The notes beneath the pieces were generated by a model. It saw only the letters and a program-made list of their open reading frames with translations. It searched no databases and was not told the DNA's origin. Shown one piece after another: positions 1-13,213 of a DNA stretch of 64,000 nucleotides. The stretch's first letter is position 1, and each line of letters starts with the position of its first letter. Origin of the DNA: Boswellia sacra (Eukaryota > Streptophyta > Magnoliopsida > Sapindales > Burseraceae); assembly GCA_013180625.2 (NCBI GenBank), contig SNVD02006885.1, positions 207,303-271,302 of the forward strand, read 5' to 3'. The position numbers and the translations under genes are program-made.

Positions 1-3000
1 AGCTCGGCCATCACGTCCATCAGGAAACAATACAGTCAACAATTTTTTATCTTCTCTAACAACAACACTGCAAGAAAAACAAGTGTAACAATAAGTCACA
101 GTACTGCGAATACTACTACAGACAAGAAATAACAATTATGCATACCTCCCTGAATTGTTCAAGTCAATTCCCCCCAAAGTCAGATTTACTTCACCACCTC
201 TTTGCGGTAGTGCACTCTACATAAAAGCATAAAGAGCATTCACTTCAATTAAATCTGGCCTTTAGCAAGTCTACGTACTAGTATGTAACAGGTTGAACTT
301 CAGATAGAGTATAACAGTTACTAATTTGTTAAAGTTTCATTCAAAACCTTGGAAATTTCCATAAAGTTCATTGTTAATGCCACATAACCCAATCATATTA
401 GAGGTTTTAATTTCTTTTTGGGCAAGATTAGAAGGTTTTCCAAAAAAGGAGGAACATTGAGATCCCAAGAAAATCGTGGAATTCATTGCCTTCATGCAGG
501 ACACTTACAGGTGAAGAACAATTAGATAAGCCCAAGGATAGTGCTTATGGTAAAACCCCATGGTTTTAACCAGGAGGCCCAGGGTCCAAATCACCTTAGC
601 CATCTACTTGGTATATGTAAATGTCTCACAAGTTTCCTAGCTACCAAAGTTCTTAGGATAGGAATCAATCCCTTATTCAGAACTCAGAGAACAAGAGAAA
701 AGTCGAGAGATTTTTGGGTATCCCAAAAGCTACCATGATGCTCATTAGTTTCTAGCCAAAATGGTTTTCTGAATCCACTTTGAAAATTGCTTAATAAGAT
801 GAAGACATAATATAGGAAAGAGGATAATGATCATTTTTTGGCATCCCAAAAGCTATCATGACATTTATTAGTTTCTAGTCAAAACAACTTTTCAAATCCA
901 CTTTAAAAGTTGTTTTATAAGATGGAAACATCATATGCATTGGGAAGAGCTTTCCATTTTTGGGTCTTCCATAGGGAAATAATCCTATATCTTATAGATT
1001 TAGGGTCAATGGTGGAGAAAACAGAAAAAAGGCTTGCCTAATTCAACCAGTCTTGTCATCTCTTCCTCTTTATTTTCTTTCTTTGTTTAAGAAACTTAAT
1101 CGGGTGCAAATAAAATAGAAAGAATTTTAAGGGATTTCTTGTGGCAAAGGTATGATGGGGGTAGAAGTTTTCATCTCCTTAGATGGCATGTCATGTCTAA
1201 ACCTAAAAGCAAAAGAGGGCTTGGTATCAACAACTTGAATAAGAAGAACAAGGCTCTCTCAGCCACATGGCTTTAAGGGTTCCCTCTTCAAAAGAGTCTT
1301 TATGGCATGCAAAAGATTGGAACTAAATATGTATTGAATTCAAAATGGCTAGGATTCTAATATGTTTATCTACAGATCTTATAGGTCAAGTGGTTAACAC
1401 CATATATATTTTTAACAACATAGAGATTTAACAAGTTTCCTTTTCTTTTCTTATTTTATTAGAATTTATTTAACTGTCTGAACAGGATTTCCTTGCTGGA
1501 TAGGTTTCTACTTCCTGTTAGCAGTTATTTTTTATTTCTTTTCCCAATTAGGACTTTGACCACTTTATGTAAACCATAATTCTATTGTTTTTCAAACTTG
1601 ACTCATAACTGAACATTGATGTATTTTCCCCCTCAATTTTTATCTGAAAATTTCTTCCCTTTTTTCTACTTTGCGATTTTTAATTTATCTTTCAATGAAT
1701 TTGAGAAGTTTAGGTGTGAGCACCTTAGCAACTAAGAGGCAAACACATTCAGAAATAAAGGTAGCCTCTAGAGAATGGAAATGATGATAATTTGTCTCTG
1801 TTTTCCAATTTCCGATACAATGAAGTTCTTAAGCCACATAATGTACCAAGTAGCAAGTACCAAAATGACACTCCAACTACGTTATCCTTTAAAGGGTAAC
1901 CACTATGAAAGGCAATCCTAATTCTTCTTCAATCACTATTCAAAATTATCTCTTGGCAACTATCTACACCTTTTTCTCCACTACAAGAACATGAAATGAA
2001 GTCAAATAGGAATATAGTGAGAAATAAATCATGTTTACGGCAAGGTAACAAAGAAAATATAACAAGTAATACTAACAGGATCATTTTTAAAGAAAACCAA
2101 GGATGTGCGAGTCAAGATAAACCATCGCTTCTTCCAAGACTTCCAACCTATTCCTGCAAAAACAAACATCAAATAGCATCAAGTAACATAAAAACATTAG
2201 AAATAATACCTCAATGATTAAAATCAATGAAATCAAGAGACACATTATGACATTTAGTGATAAATATTTTGCAACCAGTAGAATTGTTAATTCAATAAGT
2301 TATAATTCTAAAACACGTGGTTCAAAACTAATTGTTATGCTAATTGAAATACCTTGTACTTGTTTTCATCTCCTCTTATAATTTTAGGAATATGAAAAAT
2401 ACCAATATACATGTTCTTACATGATATTAGATGCTTGCTTCAATTATATAAAGCATTCAACAATTATAAGATATGAAGGCCAAATCTAGGAAAAAGAACA
2501 ATCAGCCTGATGGTGGATGATCTTGGAACTAGGTGATGCAAAAAGAGCTGCGGCAAATTCGTTTAAAGGATAAGAGATGGGTAGAGATTTGGTACAACTA
2601 TCTCACTTACCATTTGCTTATGATATTTTAACTTTTCTTTTGGTAAGGAACAGATTATGATTAACCTTATTTCTTTATTGTTTCATGATTTATCAAGGCT
2701 TAATATTGTTTTAACAAACATGTGAGTAACAAGTACAAAGAAAATTAGGTCGCATTGGGCTAATAAATTGGTTTTTCTTTGGGGAGTTATCATTTGCAGC
2801 TTGGGTTTGTCTTCAGGTGATAATCCAAAAGTGTTGAACTTTTAGATTCCGATTGTAGGAGTGGAGGACGTCTTCAAGGTTGTAAAGAGTTTGCTTGTCA
2901 AAAGGGGGAAACATTAATTTATTAGTCTTTTCTAATCTTACCCTAATCTAAGATTCCTAAAGAGTAGCTGCTAGGATTGAGAATCAGTTAGAGATCATCT

Positions 3001-5862
3001 GTGTGAGGAAAGAAAAATTTGCTTTTTTGTAGAACTTGAAAGATGGCAAAGTCAACAACTCTTATCTCTTTTATTGAGAATGTTTTTTTGGATGAGATGG
3101 AAGAGGATTATAAATTTTGGGAGCTGAAATCATCAGCATGACTTTGATGCATATCATTTTTAATTGGCTAATTGATGGTAACTCTTGGGGTAATTTTCAT
3201 ATAGCAGAGTTTATATGGGAGGCAAAAGTCTTTTCTAAATTTCTTTGTTGGTATCTGTTGGTAATTCACAAAAAGATCAACACAATTATGTGATTTAAAC
3301 TTGGTTCATGACCTATCTGCAAAGTGGCTTTTTAATGCTTAGGAAGGAAACAGAAAACGTACCATTTGTTTCAGTGTTCTCTGGTAATTTTAAAGCTATG
3401 GTTTAAGATTTTCAGAGAAGCTGATATAGTTTGGGTGATCTCAAGGTTTTGTGTCTAATTATTTATTAAATGTCATTATACTTTTGGAAGAGGTTAAAAA
3501 TCTATTGTCCTATAGACATGTATTCTAGATTTGATTTGCTAACTGGCATTAAAGAAATAAATAAATAACAAAAAACTTTGAAGTTCAAGATGAGGATGTG
3601 GAATTTCTAAAGGAGACATTTCTTACTCTTGCTTCTTCATGGACTTTGGTTCCAAAGCAATTTGAGGAGATTTCTTCTGTTTACCCAAAAAGATTGGGCT
3701 ATCTGTGTATCTTATTTTCCAATCTCCCTCATTTGAGGAAGTTCTGAATTTTTATTTGTTTTGTCTTCTTTTAGTGGACTACTTTAACACTGTTTTGTAA
3801 ATTTTACATATTTGATTAGATTTTACTTGTCTATTTAAAAAATCATATATTATGGTCCAAACTTAAAACAGTTTCATTAAATTTTTAACATTGCCTCACA
3901 CAATTGAAATAATTTACTGGGGAAAAAAAAGGCATTGCATTCATACAAAAATCATTCGTCCACACATGTAACTATTAAATTATCAAGGCAAAGAAAGATA
4001 TGACTTATATGCAAAGAAAAGAATAAGTGGACATGGCCTTTCATTGGGGAGGAAAAACAAACACACAAAATAAAAACCATTACCAACCTTTTGATGATAT
4101 GAAAAGCGGACCACTCTTGAAAACCTGTCAAATAAGCTGACGTCAGAAACTTCAGAGAACCATATAAACACCATGTGCCCAGTTCCCAGTTAAACTGATT
4201 TGTAATGAAGCAATAAAATTGAAAATACAAAACCAATAATATATATACGTATTTATAGGTAATTGATATAGAGTGCCTCATTCATTTCAATACCACAGAT
4301 AAAGAGCACCACAAGTATCAAAGCCACCATCAACAACCCAAATAGCTAAGAGTCGTACTACAGTAATTGTCAAACTTAACCTATTCAATTATCACTTTTT
4401 TTATTAAACAAAAATTTCAGTTTTTTTCTTAAAAAATTACATCAAATTTCCCACTTTGGTGTGGCATGTTTTGATCACCTGATGATTGCATGCGGTCCTA
4501 CAAGTTAGAAAGAATGTTACTCCCCATCTGGAGACATATTAGATATTCTATGAGCATTTACAAAATATTATAAGTGCTACAAATGGGATGCCAAGTTGTC
4601 CAGAGAGACACATGGACCGAGCACGTAGAGTGGAAGAAATTATAAAGATCCAACAAAGAGTTTACAAATAACTTACACTTAGTGTCCACATTTTTTCTAT
4701 TTTTACATTATTTCAATTTCTTAGTGAGATGTATGCTCAGGTAGAAGTCCCACTGCATGGTGGATTTCTTCTATTAAAGACCAAAATACTAGGTATTAGA
4801 TGACACTAAATCAGTTTAATTTTTTCCAATCGGTATATTATTAATTCTCCTATCTCCAGCCAAATTGGAGACGAAGTCTTATACACGAACGTATATGGTA
4901 GAAAAGCCAAAAACAGTAAAAAAATAGTTAAAAAAAGAGAGAGAATACAAAGCAATGCACAAAGTTTTCTGCTATGAATTTAAGGTTATGTGAAATTTAT
5001 AGTTTAAATTGGACAACCATCTCACTTCACTTACCTGACATTAGATATGCCAAAGTGTTCAAACATAAGGCCTAAAATTAATCAACTTAAACCACCACGC
5101 AAGGTAAAACCAAGATTATTAGCATAGACATTGTGATTAGTTACGTTAAAATAACATCTGTGTCCACCACGAGAATGAAAGAACAATCTTTAATATTAAA
5201 TTTTGAGGGAAACAAAAATATATTCTAAGAACACTTTAATTGACTAAGCTAAACACCAATTTCCCTTAGCTCCTATGCATGACTCCCTTTAACACAATAT
5301 TTCAGTTTGGTACATGTTCTAATCAACCAAGCACAGATTTAAGTAAATCTCACTCCAACTGTTTCTACCGAAAATAACAATGTTGAGATCCAGTTTCCAG
5401 ATGACTCGTCCTACAAACTAATTAGTTTGTATACCCATTGTGTAAGTCCAGAATTACATATCTGAAAACTTCACAACCTTTCTACATATAGCATTTAAAA
5501 TAACGAAAACACCCTATTGTCAATTGAGCCGGAAAAAAATTATCGAACTCATTTAATCGATTCTCAGTGTTACATTATCTATCCCATATAACAAACAGAA
5601 AAAAAAAACAAATAAAATAAAATTCAACAGCAGAAGTGTGATTAAAAGTTACAAATTACGGATTTTTCACTTTCTCCATTAAAAATAACTAACCAAATCA
5701 AACAAAACAGACAAAAAAAAATCTAACCAATTAAGCATGGAACAATGTCATAAGATCGAAAAACGCATCTACCAACCCTATCCATTTTCTCAATAACCAA
5801 ACACATACCGTATTGGATGCTCCAGGCCGCGGCCGCTCGAAAGGCGCTATAGATGCCGACAT
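1..5862 (-). CDS. PH-domain Rho/ROP GTPase-activating protein (REN1/PHGAP type), 5' part; 3' part beyond window
   Basis: The family switches off ROP GTPases in polarised growth and division-plane placement, using a PH domain for membrane binding and a RhoGAP domain for catalysis. Five minus-strand coding exons are visible: 5862-5809, 4124-4088 (only 37 nt), 2153-2077, 216-146 and 67-1. They join in frame to 102 codons and every complete intron is GT-AG. The protein starts MSASIAPFERPRPGASNT and continues VFKSGPLFISSKG, GWKSWKKRWFILTR, SLVFFKNDP, GGEVNLTLGGIDLNNSGS, then VVVREDKKLLTVLFPDGRDG, which is the beginning of a plant RhoGAP PH domain. The RhoGAP domain and coiled coil lie outside the window. 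The start is the first ATG in the conserved N-terminus. None of the longer open frames in the introns is part of the gene. Family assignment is firm; choosing between REN1 and its PHGAP paralogues is not possible from this part. Confidence 0.93.
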
Positions 5863-6458
5863 TTTCAGAGATTATCATCGAAACCTTCGACTCTCCTAAA
5901 AACCCTCAACATTATCAACTAACTAGAACCGCCTGAGTTAACCATTGACTCAACTCAGCCGGTACAACTTCCAAATCGGTAGATCGGCTAGTCAAGACGA
6001 GTCAAGCCGCACAACAAAATCCGCGTCACAAGATCTAAACACGAAGCCGCGAGAGCAATAGAGATGGAAATAGATAGACAGAGACGTAGATAGGAAGGCT
6101 TAGGGTTTTGATTCCATTAGAAAAAACAAAGAATAAAGAAGAAGCAACAACCACAATCAATCTCTGTACAAAAATTTAAAAAAATAATAAAATAATTAAT
6201 TTAAAAATAATGATGATAACAATAATAATCTTGATACATTAAATAGAAAAAATAACTATATTATTTTCTATCACTGTCTTCTAATTTTCTCTCATGTTCA
6301 ATCCCTTTCTGGGAGGGTATTGATTAGGTTATTAGTTTTTGAAAATGGATTAGGTACAGAGGAATAGTGTAAGTGGTTGTCGTAGTAATGTGGTAATGTG
6401 AGAGTGAGAGAGTTTTGGCTTTGGCTTTGCTTTTCACCTACTTCTCCTGCCTGCAGAG

Positions 6459-6492
<34 letters not shown>

Positions 6493-6540
6493 CTGAGTGA
6501 CGAAAAGTGGAGTGGTTGGTTCGCCTACAGTCAATTCTAA
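5863..6540 (-). promoter_or_regulatory. 5' leader and proximal promoter of the RhoGAP gene
   Basis: Upstream of the RhoGAP start, on its coding strand, lies a C/T-rich sequence with a (CT)n microsatellite (positions 6462-6490 on the plus strand as GA repeats). Long pyrimidine tracts are common in plant 5' leaders. A 78-codon open frame across it begins at TTG and is low-complexity Ser/Leu, so it is not called. The exact transcription start is not visible. Confidence 0.4.
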
Positions 6541-7599
6541 TCAAAGTATGGTAGTTGACCAATGGGGACTAGCCACGTTAGCCATCGCTTGTTGCTTCAA
6601 GGCTTCACTTTTGAATTTATTGGGAAATGATCGCCTCTCTTCCCGTTTGTTGTAACCTCAAGGACTCCTTAACTGTTTTTTTGTATTAAGACCAGGGCAA
6701 TTGTTATTACCCTAAGATATTTAATTATTAAAATATGATATAAAATTGATTATATAATTTAAAATTTGTAAATAATTTTCATAATTCTTAGTTTTTTATT
6801 GGTCTAACGAAATTATAAAGTCTTAAAATTATTTTTACTTATCCTACCATCAAATTTTGGTTTTGTTAAACTGAAGATAATATAAAAAATCTTAAATAAC
6901 TTTGATCAACCAGCAAATCTTATATAGTTATTTTTTAAAATGTATATAACATTACTAGTTAAATTTGACAGAAAAACTTACAAAGTAATTGATACCCATT
7001 CTTAATAAAATCTAATAAAAAAATTTTATTGGATAATAATTATAATACACGTACACATACACATGTCACATCTCAATTGGCTGTCTCTCTCACTCTTGTT
7101 ACTAACAATTCTTACTAATTTTCAAACTTTTTTTAAAAGGTAATTTATTCTTTTATATTTATGATTTATAATCTTAATGTCAAATCAAGGAATGCTATAG
7201 ATATTGCAAGGAGGTGCACAATAACCAAAGTTTGTTTCAAATTTTTTTATGCAATTTGAAGATTGGCGTCAAATTCAAATTAAAAAAAATTGCTTTCATT
7301 TGTTGTTGTGAAATTGTGATGTAATCAATTTCAGAACTATTGATTATTTACGGATTATATTAATATGTACTTACGGGCATGGGCATATAGGAATAGCAAT
7401 TTTTAATACGATCCAAGCAAAATACGAAATTAGCGAGTTAATATTGATACAATTGTTAATTGGATAGTGTTAATATTAGAATATTTGACACAATTAACAA
7501 ATGTGTCAGATCCATATTTGGGATATTCAACAATCAATATGTCAACTCGTTTAACATGAATAGTTAAAAATATCGTGTTGAGTACAAATAATTAATAAA
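6541..7599. other. AT-rich intergenic DNA, no gene seen
   Basis: This is AT-rich spacer between the RhoGAP leader and the solo LTR. I see no conserved reading frame, no RNA gene and no clear repeat. Confidence 0.6.
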
Positions 7600-7604
7600 C
7601 AAAT
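7600..7604. repeat. Target-site duplication, left copy (CAAAT)
   Basis: Five bases identical to 8280-8284, directly abutting the LTR ends; the usual length for LTR retrotransposon integration. Confidence 0.9.
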
Positions 7605-8279
7605 TGTTGATGCACGGTTTCCGGACGGCCGGGGGAGCGGGTCGGAGCTCGGGTCGTGCGTCGGGTCCGGTCCTGCGAGCACAGAAAAACGGTCAGGGGT
7701 TCCGGCGGTGGTGCCGGCGGTGACCCTCCGACGCTCAAGTCAGTATCCGGCACTCCGAAATTTTCTGAGAGAAATTCCTAGAGAGTCAAGCTCTCAAAAA
7801 TAGAGGAATTGTAGAGAGATAATAAGTTCAGAAAAATGTGCATTTGTCAACTTACCTTGAGCAACGTTCCGGAGGGTTTATATAGGAGTCGGAATGGGCC
7901 ATTGTGGAACCCAGATAATAGGCCCAGACGATGGGCTACAGTAATGGGCTTACTGTAATGGGCCCATGTAATGGGATACGGTAATGGGCTTACCGTATGG
8001 GCCCGGATAGTAGGATACAGTAATGGGCTTACTGTAATAGGCCCAGCTAATGGGATACAGTAATGGGCTTACTGTAATGGGCCCAGATAATGGGATACAG
8101 TAATGGGCTTACTGTAATGGGCCCAGATAGTGGGATACGGTAATGGGCTTACCGTATCATAAATAATTGAGCTGGGCTGGGTCATTGTAGGACCCAGATA
8201 ATGGGCCCAGATAATGGACCACAGTAATGGGCTTACTGTGTTAGAGACAATTAGGCCCAATATTATTATGGCCATAACA
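7605..8279 (-). mobile_element. Solo LTR of an LTR retrotransposon, complete, 675 bp
   Basis: The segment is bounded by TGTTG at the left and ATAACA at the right (TG...CA ends with a TGTT/AACA inverted repeat). It is flanked by a perfect 5-bp duplication, CAAAT, at 7600-7604 and 8280-8284. On the minus strand it reads as an LTR: a repeat-rich U3, a TATATAAA box (7877-7884), then a GC-rich R/U5 with the phrase ACTTGAGCGTCGGAGGGTC, which resembles the U5 of many plant Gypsy LTRs. No primer binding site, polypurine tract or coding region adjoins it, so the internal part was probably lost by LTR-LTR recombination. Superfamily (Gypsy) is an inference from the U5 motif. Confidence 0.9.
7921..8245. 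repeat. 40-bp minisatellite in the LTR U3 with a palindrome in every unit
   Basis: Six units follow each other at 39-40 bp and a seventh lies 84 bp further on. Each carries a perfect 8-bp-arm, 5-base-loop palindrome of the type TACAGTAA-tgggc-TTACTGTA, starting at 7937, 7977, 8016, 8056, 8096, 8136 and 8220. Most units also carry TGGGCC and TGGGCT, which fit the plant site II (TGGGCY, TCP-bound) promoter element. The array sits upstream of the TATA box in LTR sense. Confidence 0.85.
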
Positions 8280-8284
8280 CAAAT
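8280..8284. repeat. Target-site duplication, right copy (CAAAT)
   Basis: Matches 7600-7604 exactly and abuts the right LTR end. Confidence 0.9.
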
Positions 8285-11200
8285 TAATCTATTTAATAAC
8301 AATTTTAAATTTTTTAATTATTTTATTATATAATTTTAATTAATAGAACTATATAGAATATGGTTGGTTAAGCATATATTTGTTAAATAATTAAATAGAT
8401 TATGTGAGTTAATATAACGTAATTACAACACGTTTAGTAAATGGATGACACGTTTATTAAATGGATTATACTAATATTTTAAGTTTTAATACGAATAATT
8501 AAATGGGTCATATTCATGTTAGTAAAAAATTTTACTAATTTATATGCTAATAAAACGCAAATACGAATTGTCATCACTACAGTCACATAATAAGATATTA
8601 AAATACTTATTATTTATTATTTAATATTAATTTATTATTTTAAAATGTTTTATCGTAGTAGCAATTAAATGGATTTGAGGTACGTAAGTGGTAAGTTGCC
8701 GTTAAAATGAAAATCTTTTTTTCAGATTTCAAGGATACATGTTAAAAACCCTAAAAATGTTTTCACATATTAATTGAATCCGTATTTTTTTAGCTTTGTA
8801 TTAAAACTTTATTTATAAATCTTGGTTGCAACAAATCTATTATAGGCCATATTCATATTTGAAGAGCAAATACAAATACTAATTCCACACAATTTAATTC
8901 AATTATTGAAGTGATTTTGAATATAATTTATAGTTTAAATATTTATTCATTGTAACAAATATGTTGTAATTGATACAATAATCAAATAAGTAAGGATTTC
9001 TAGCATTTCATGGTAGCATTCAAAATTTATAACTATTTAATAGATCTAATTTATGATAATAAATTTACAACCTAAAAAATTACCTACTCATATATATGCG
9101 AACACCCCTTATTTTAAATACAATTATTAAAATTGTAAAAATAAAATTTTTTTATCTCATTCATCTTCAAAGTTTCAACAACAAATTATGTTTAATAGTG
9201 AGAAGTATAATATATATATATTGTTTTGTCAAAAGGTGATTAGAAAAGCATCTCTAAAAATGTAATAGTTAATAACCACATAATTTATGTAAAGATATTT
9301 TAGTGTTTTATTGTTCTTTCAATAATTCCGTCCAAATGAGTGTTAATCTATTGGATATATATTAACCTATATGAAATTCAATTTTAAATTACAAAAAATG
9401 AGAATACCCATGGTCTAAATTTTCAAAATTTATTATTATGGTTAAAATAATAGAACGGAGAAAATTATTTTGCAAGCATATATTCTCATTCTAATCCAAA
9501 TAGTATTTACAACTGAAAACGTTAGATGGAAATTCTGTGACACACAATAAAGCTCACTTTAAATATTAATGTAAGCCGACCAATTGTTAAAAATTGAAGT
9601 GCTTTTAATAAATATTTTGTAAGCTTTAAAAAAAAAAAAAATCAACTATAAGCAATGTAATTTATGATACCAATTAGTAATCAAATCAATGAATCAAGAC
9701 GACCACAACCATAAAATTATGGTGTTAAAACAAGAAAAATGTTACATCACATTATACGAAATAAATAAATTAGTTGACATAAATGTGTGACCAATTTCAA
9801 TTAAGTTTTGACATAAATATCTATAATTATAGAAATTTGACCATGCACACTTTATATGACATTACTTGTATTGTTTAAGCTTTAAGAAATTGTTAGACTT
9901 CTTTATTAATATCGTGGCCTAGTATGTTAAGCCACATCAAAGTGTGCCAATAATACATCGTTTTGACTTATTTATACATTAGAAAAGCTCTTACTTATAA
10001 TTTTTTCATAAATATAGTTGTCATTTAAGAAAAACTTATGTTAATTAAATTGAGACTTTTAAGATAAACTTTTTTTAACCTTTTTTAGATATCAATGATT
10101 TCTATATTTTATTTTAAAACTTTTATATTATCATTTATTATTTCAAAACTCTTTTTTATGATTTAAATATTAATAAGTTCTTACAATTTTATATAATAAA
10201 AAAACCATTTTTTTCATCAAAATGCTAATTTTATAAGGTCATGTATAATAATATATAGTTTTATTAGCTTTTTCTTTTCTGGACACACTTAAACAAACAA
10301 ATACTAATTCACATTAGATCACTTTAAATTGTATAATCTAGCTAAGACAATACTAAAATCGTCATATATTCTATATTAAATTTTAACACAAATTTGTAAC
10401 CTTTAATTTACTATAATATAATGGTCATAAAATGCTAGTTAAAACAAATACATTCTAACTCAACTTTAATAGCCAATGAGTTGAAGAGGTGAATGATCGC
10501 ATATTAGTGTTAAAAATTGAAGTTAATCCTTTTTATTAAGGCTACAATAGTAAAATCATTATTAAATTTATCTATTTATATCAACATTATTTAAAAATGC
10601 ATATTTGTGAGCAACAAAGTATTTTGATGAAATTTTCTATTAAAAGGTGCCCTACCATTTGAATTAATTATTGTTGTGAAATGAATTTTTAGTTTGGCAA
10701 TGGTTGTAGTTATTGGTTGAATAAGATAAGTTGCAGAGGATCAAAACACAACATGTAGTGGAGGAGTCCTTTTCACTGATTCAACTCTACTCTTCTGCCC
10801 AGCGAGATTCCAAATCCCAAATAAGATTTACTTGCCGACGAAAATGAGAAAGTTATTTACAAAGTATTTTATGAGTTTAATTAAAAATAATAATAAATTT
10901 AACTTTTTTTGAAAATATTATTCAACAAAATTTTTATTTTTCAATTTTGCTTTAAAACGTACAAAATCATTTCTAATTATACCAAACCCGATTCCTCATC
11001 CTCTCATATTACCTGAACCAAAAAAATGTTTGTTCTAGGCATTTGAGTGAGAATACAAACATTTTGTACATGTTCCACTTCTTTAATTAAATTTTTAAAT
11101 GATAAGAGACATTCAAACCTGCGACATTTGCGTTATAATAGCTCTGATATTATATTAAATTTATTACTTTTGCAAAACTAAAGCTTGTAAATGTGGACTT

Positions 11201-13210
11201 AGTTTTCGTATTTTTATTCTCTAATAAATCCATCATAATTTAATAGTTATAAAGTTGTTGAATTGGCACCAATTAAGTATGTATTTTTTAAAAAATATTT
11301 CTTTTGCAATATTAGCTTGTAATAGAAAAAGGTAAATTTAACAGTCTTAATAAGTTTAATTAATTAGAATCATCAATTTTATATAATGAAAATTTGTGAA
11401 AGGAAGGTATAAATAATTGAATGTGTGGCATGCAGGCTCTTTTATGTTTGATTGAGACGTTGTTGCGTAAAATTTGTCAACATCGGTTGAGAACAAAAAT
11501 AAAGTGGCTTTTGCCGCCTTGTCGTATTAGCCGGTTTCACTACCGTTTAGCAATCCCACCTGTCAGATATTTGTCCGCTGCTTCCGGCTATCGTATCTGT
11601 GGCCTCTAATTTGGAAACGGGATGTTGCTATTTACATTAATTAGATATTTATACATTTTTTTTTCACCTGCAATCAACTTATATAATTTGATATAACGAA
11701 ATAGGATAATAAATTGATTACTTAATCATTAAACAAGTCAATATTTTTAATAATATTTTAAATCCATAATTTATTTCAATCCCTAAAAATTCAGTAAAAT
11801 ACATACTTTATCGTCCATTATAATATTGGAACGGATATTCGTTAATAAAATTAATATAATCCTTCATCCCATGCAATTAGAATATATTTCTATTGTCACA
11901 TTGTATAAAAATAGATTGTATAAATAATTGATTTATCCATTAAAAGTAGGTCACACTTGATCTCATGAGGTTTCATTAGATTAGTTGTAGGAGTTAATTG
12001 TATGTGAACAATTAATCTTTTGTTAAAAAATATGCAAGTTGAAATGGTTTTGTAGAAAATCTTCTTTTAAGTGCTTTTGATAAAAGCTTTTTATTTTTCT
12101 CATAACTACTTCTTTGGAAAGTCGCTGATGAAGTTATTGCGTAAAAAGTTATTTTTATGTATTTTTATTATTCCTTTTTTTTTGGCTAAAAGTACATATT
12201 AAGAACTTCTTAAAGAAGTATGTTAAGGAAAAAAAAAAAGCTATAATCAAGGTTTATCTTTTGTTCCATCATGTGAAAATGTGATAAGTAGCTATATATA
12301 GAGGTCGTTTTGTGTACAAACCAATTTCAATCCTACTTTAATTTGTATAGAACATTATAATGCATTTTCATTTTTATTATGCTGGGAGATGGACCTGAAT
12401 GCAAGGTGGCATTTTCTGTTCATGTGAACTCTTGGAATCAGTGATATAACCATAATTTTTTCGTCAGGTGGGTTGGAAAAGATTTTAAAAGAGATTCGAT
12501 AAAAATTAGATGGTATGAGTAAATTTTATTAATTGAAAAAAAAAAATACATCTAATCGAAGGAACATTATATGACTTTTTAAAATATAAATTAAAAAATT
12601 AAAAACAACTTTTAAAATTATGATATAATAAAATAATATATATATGTAATATAAAATGAGACCAAAGTTCATCAAATTTTTATTTTAATAAACTTCAAAG
12701 AGTAAAAATCATCTATTATTTATAAAAAGAGAAAATTTTCATATGATATATGAAAAAATAAGAGAAAGCCTAAAGTTTGGAAGGTACATATGTGAGGACT
12801 TTTAAGGATTGAGAGATAAAAACATTACCAAGATTTCATATATTATTTTCATGAATTAAACATAACCCAAAGATCAAATCCCCATGACATTGTTCATAGA
12901 TTACTTACTAGTGATGGTTGCACTTGGATCTTAGATATTGAGGTTAATTAATTAGGTGACGTGCATTAGGTAAAGGATATTGAAAAGTTATTTGATGGTT
13001 TTTAAAATATTCAAGTGTTTATTGTAATTTAAGAAACATAAGAGGGTTGGATAAATTCATTCACTATTATATTAGTTGTTATTTAATAGTGCAATTACAG
13101 TGGAATATATAGGTGCAATTGTGCAAGTACATCAGAGTTATATTATAAAACTATTATGAGAATTAATATCAGGGATGTTAATGTAAAATTTTATATTTCT
13201 ACTATAGTAC
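8285..13210. other. AT-rich gene-free DNA
   Basis: Nearly 5 kb of very AT-rich sequence. The one compositional exception is a more GC-rich patch at about 11420-11615. It contains a 62-codon open frame that I cannot match to any family and do not call as a gene. No RNA gene or well-bounded transposon was found. Confidence 0.6.
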
Positions 13211-13213
13211 TAT

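Noticed and set aside
5829..5836. NotI site GCGGCCGC, possibly a cloning junction
   Set aside because: It lies inside the conserved first coding exon of the RhoGAP gene (ERPRPG), so it is natural sequence.
6298..6534. 78-codon minus-strand frame upstream of the RhoGAP gene
   Set aside because: It starts at TTG and reads through the CT microsatellite of the leader; low-complexity Ser/Leu.
7921..8245. Regularly spaced 40-bp repeats resembling a CRISPR array
   Set aside because: The units are head-to-tail with no unique spacers, inside an LTR of a plant genome.
8069..8302. 77-codon minus-strand open frame rich in repeated GPTMTQ/VSPL-type phrases
   Set aside because: It is a translation of the LTR minisatellite; the repeats come from the DNA array, with no family resemblance.
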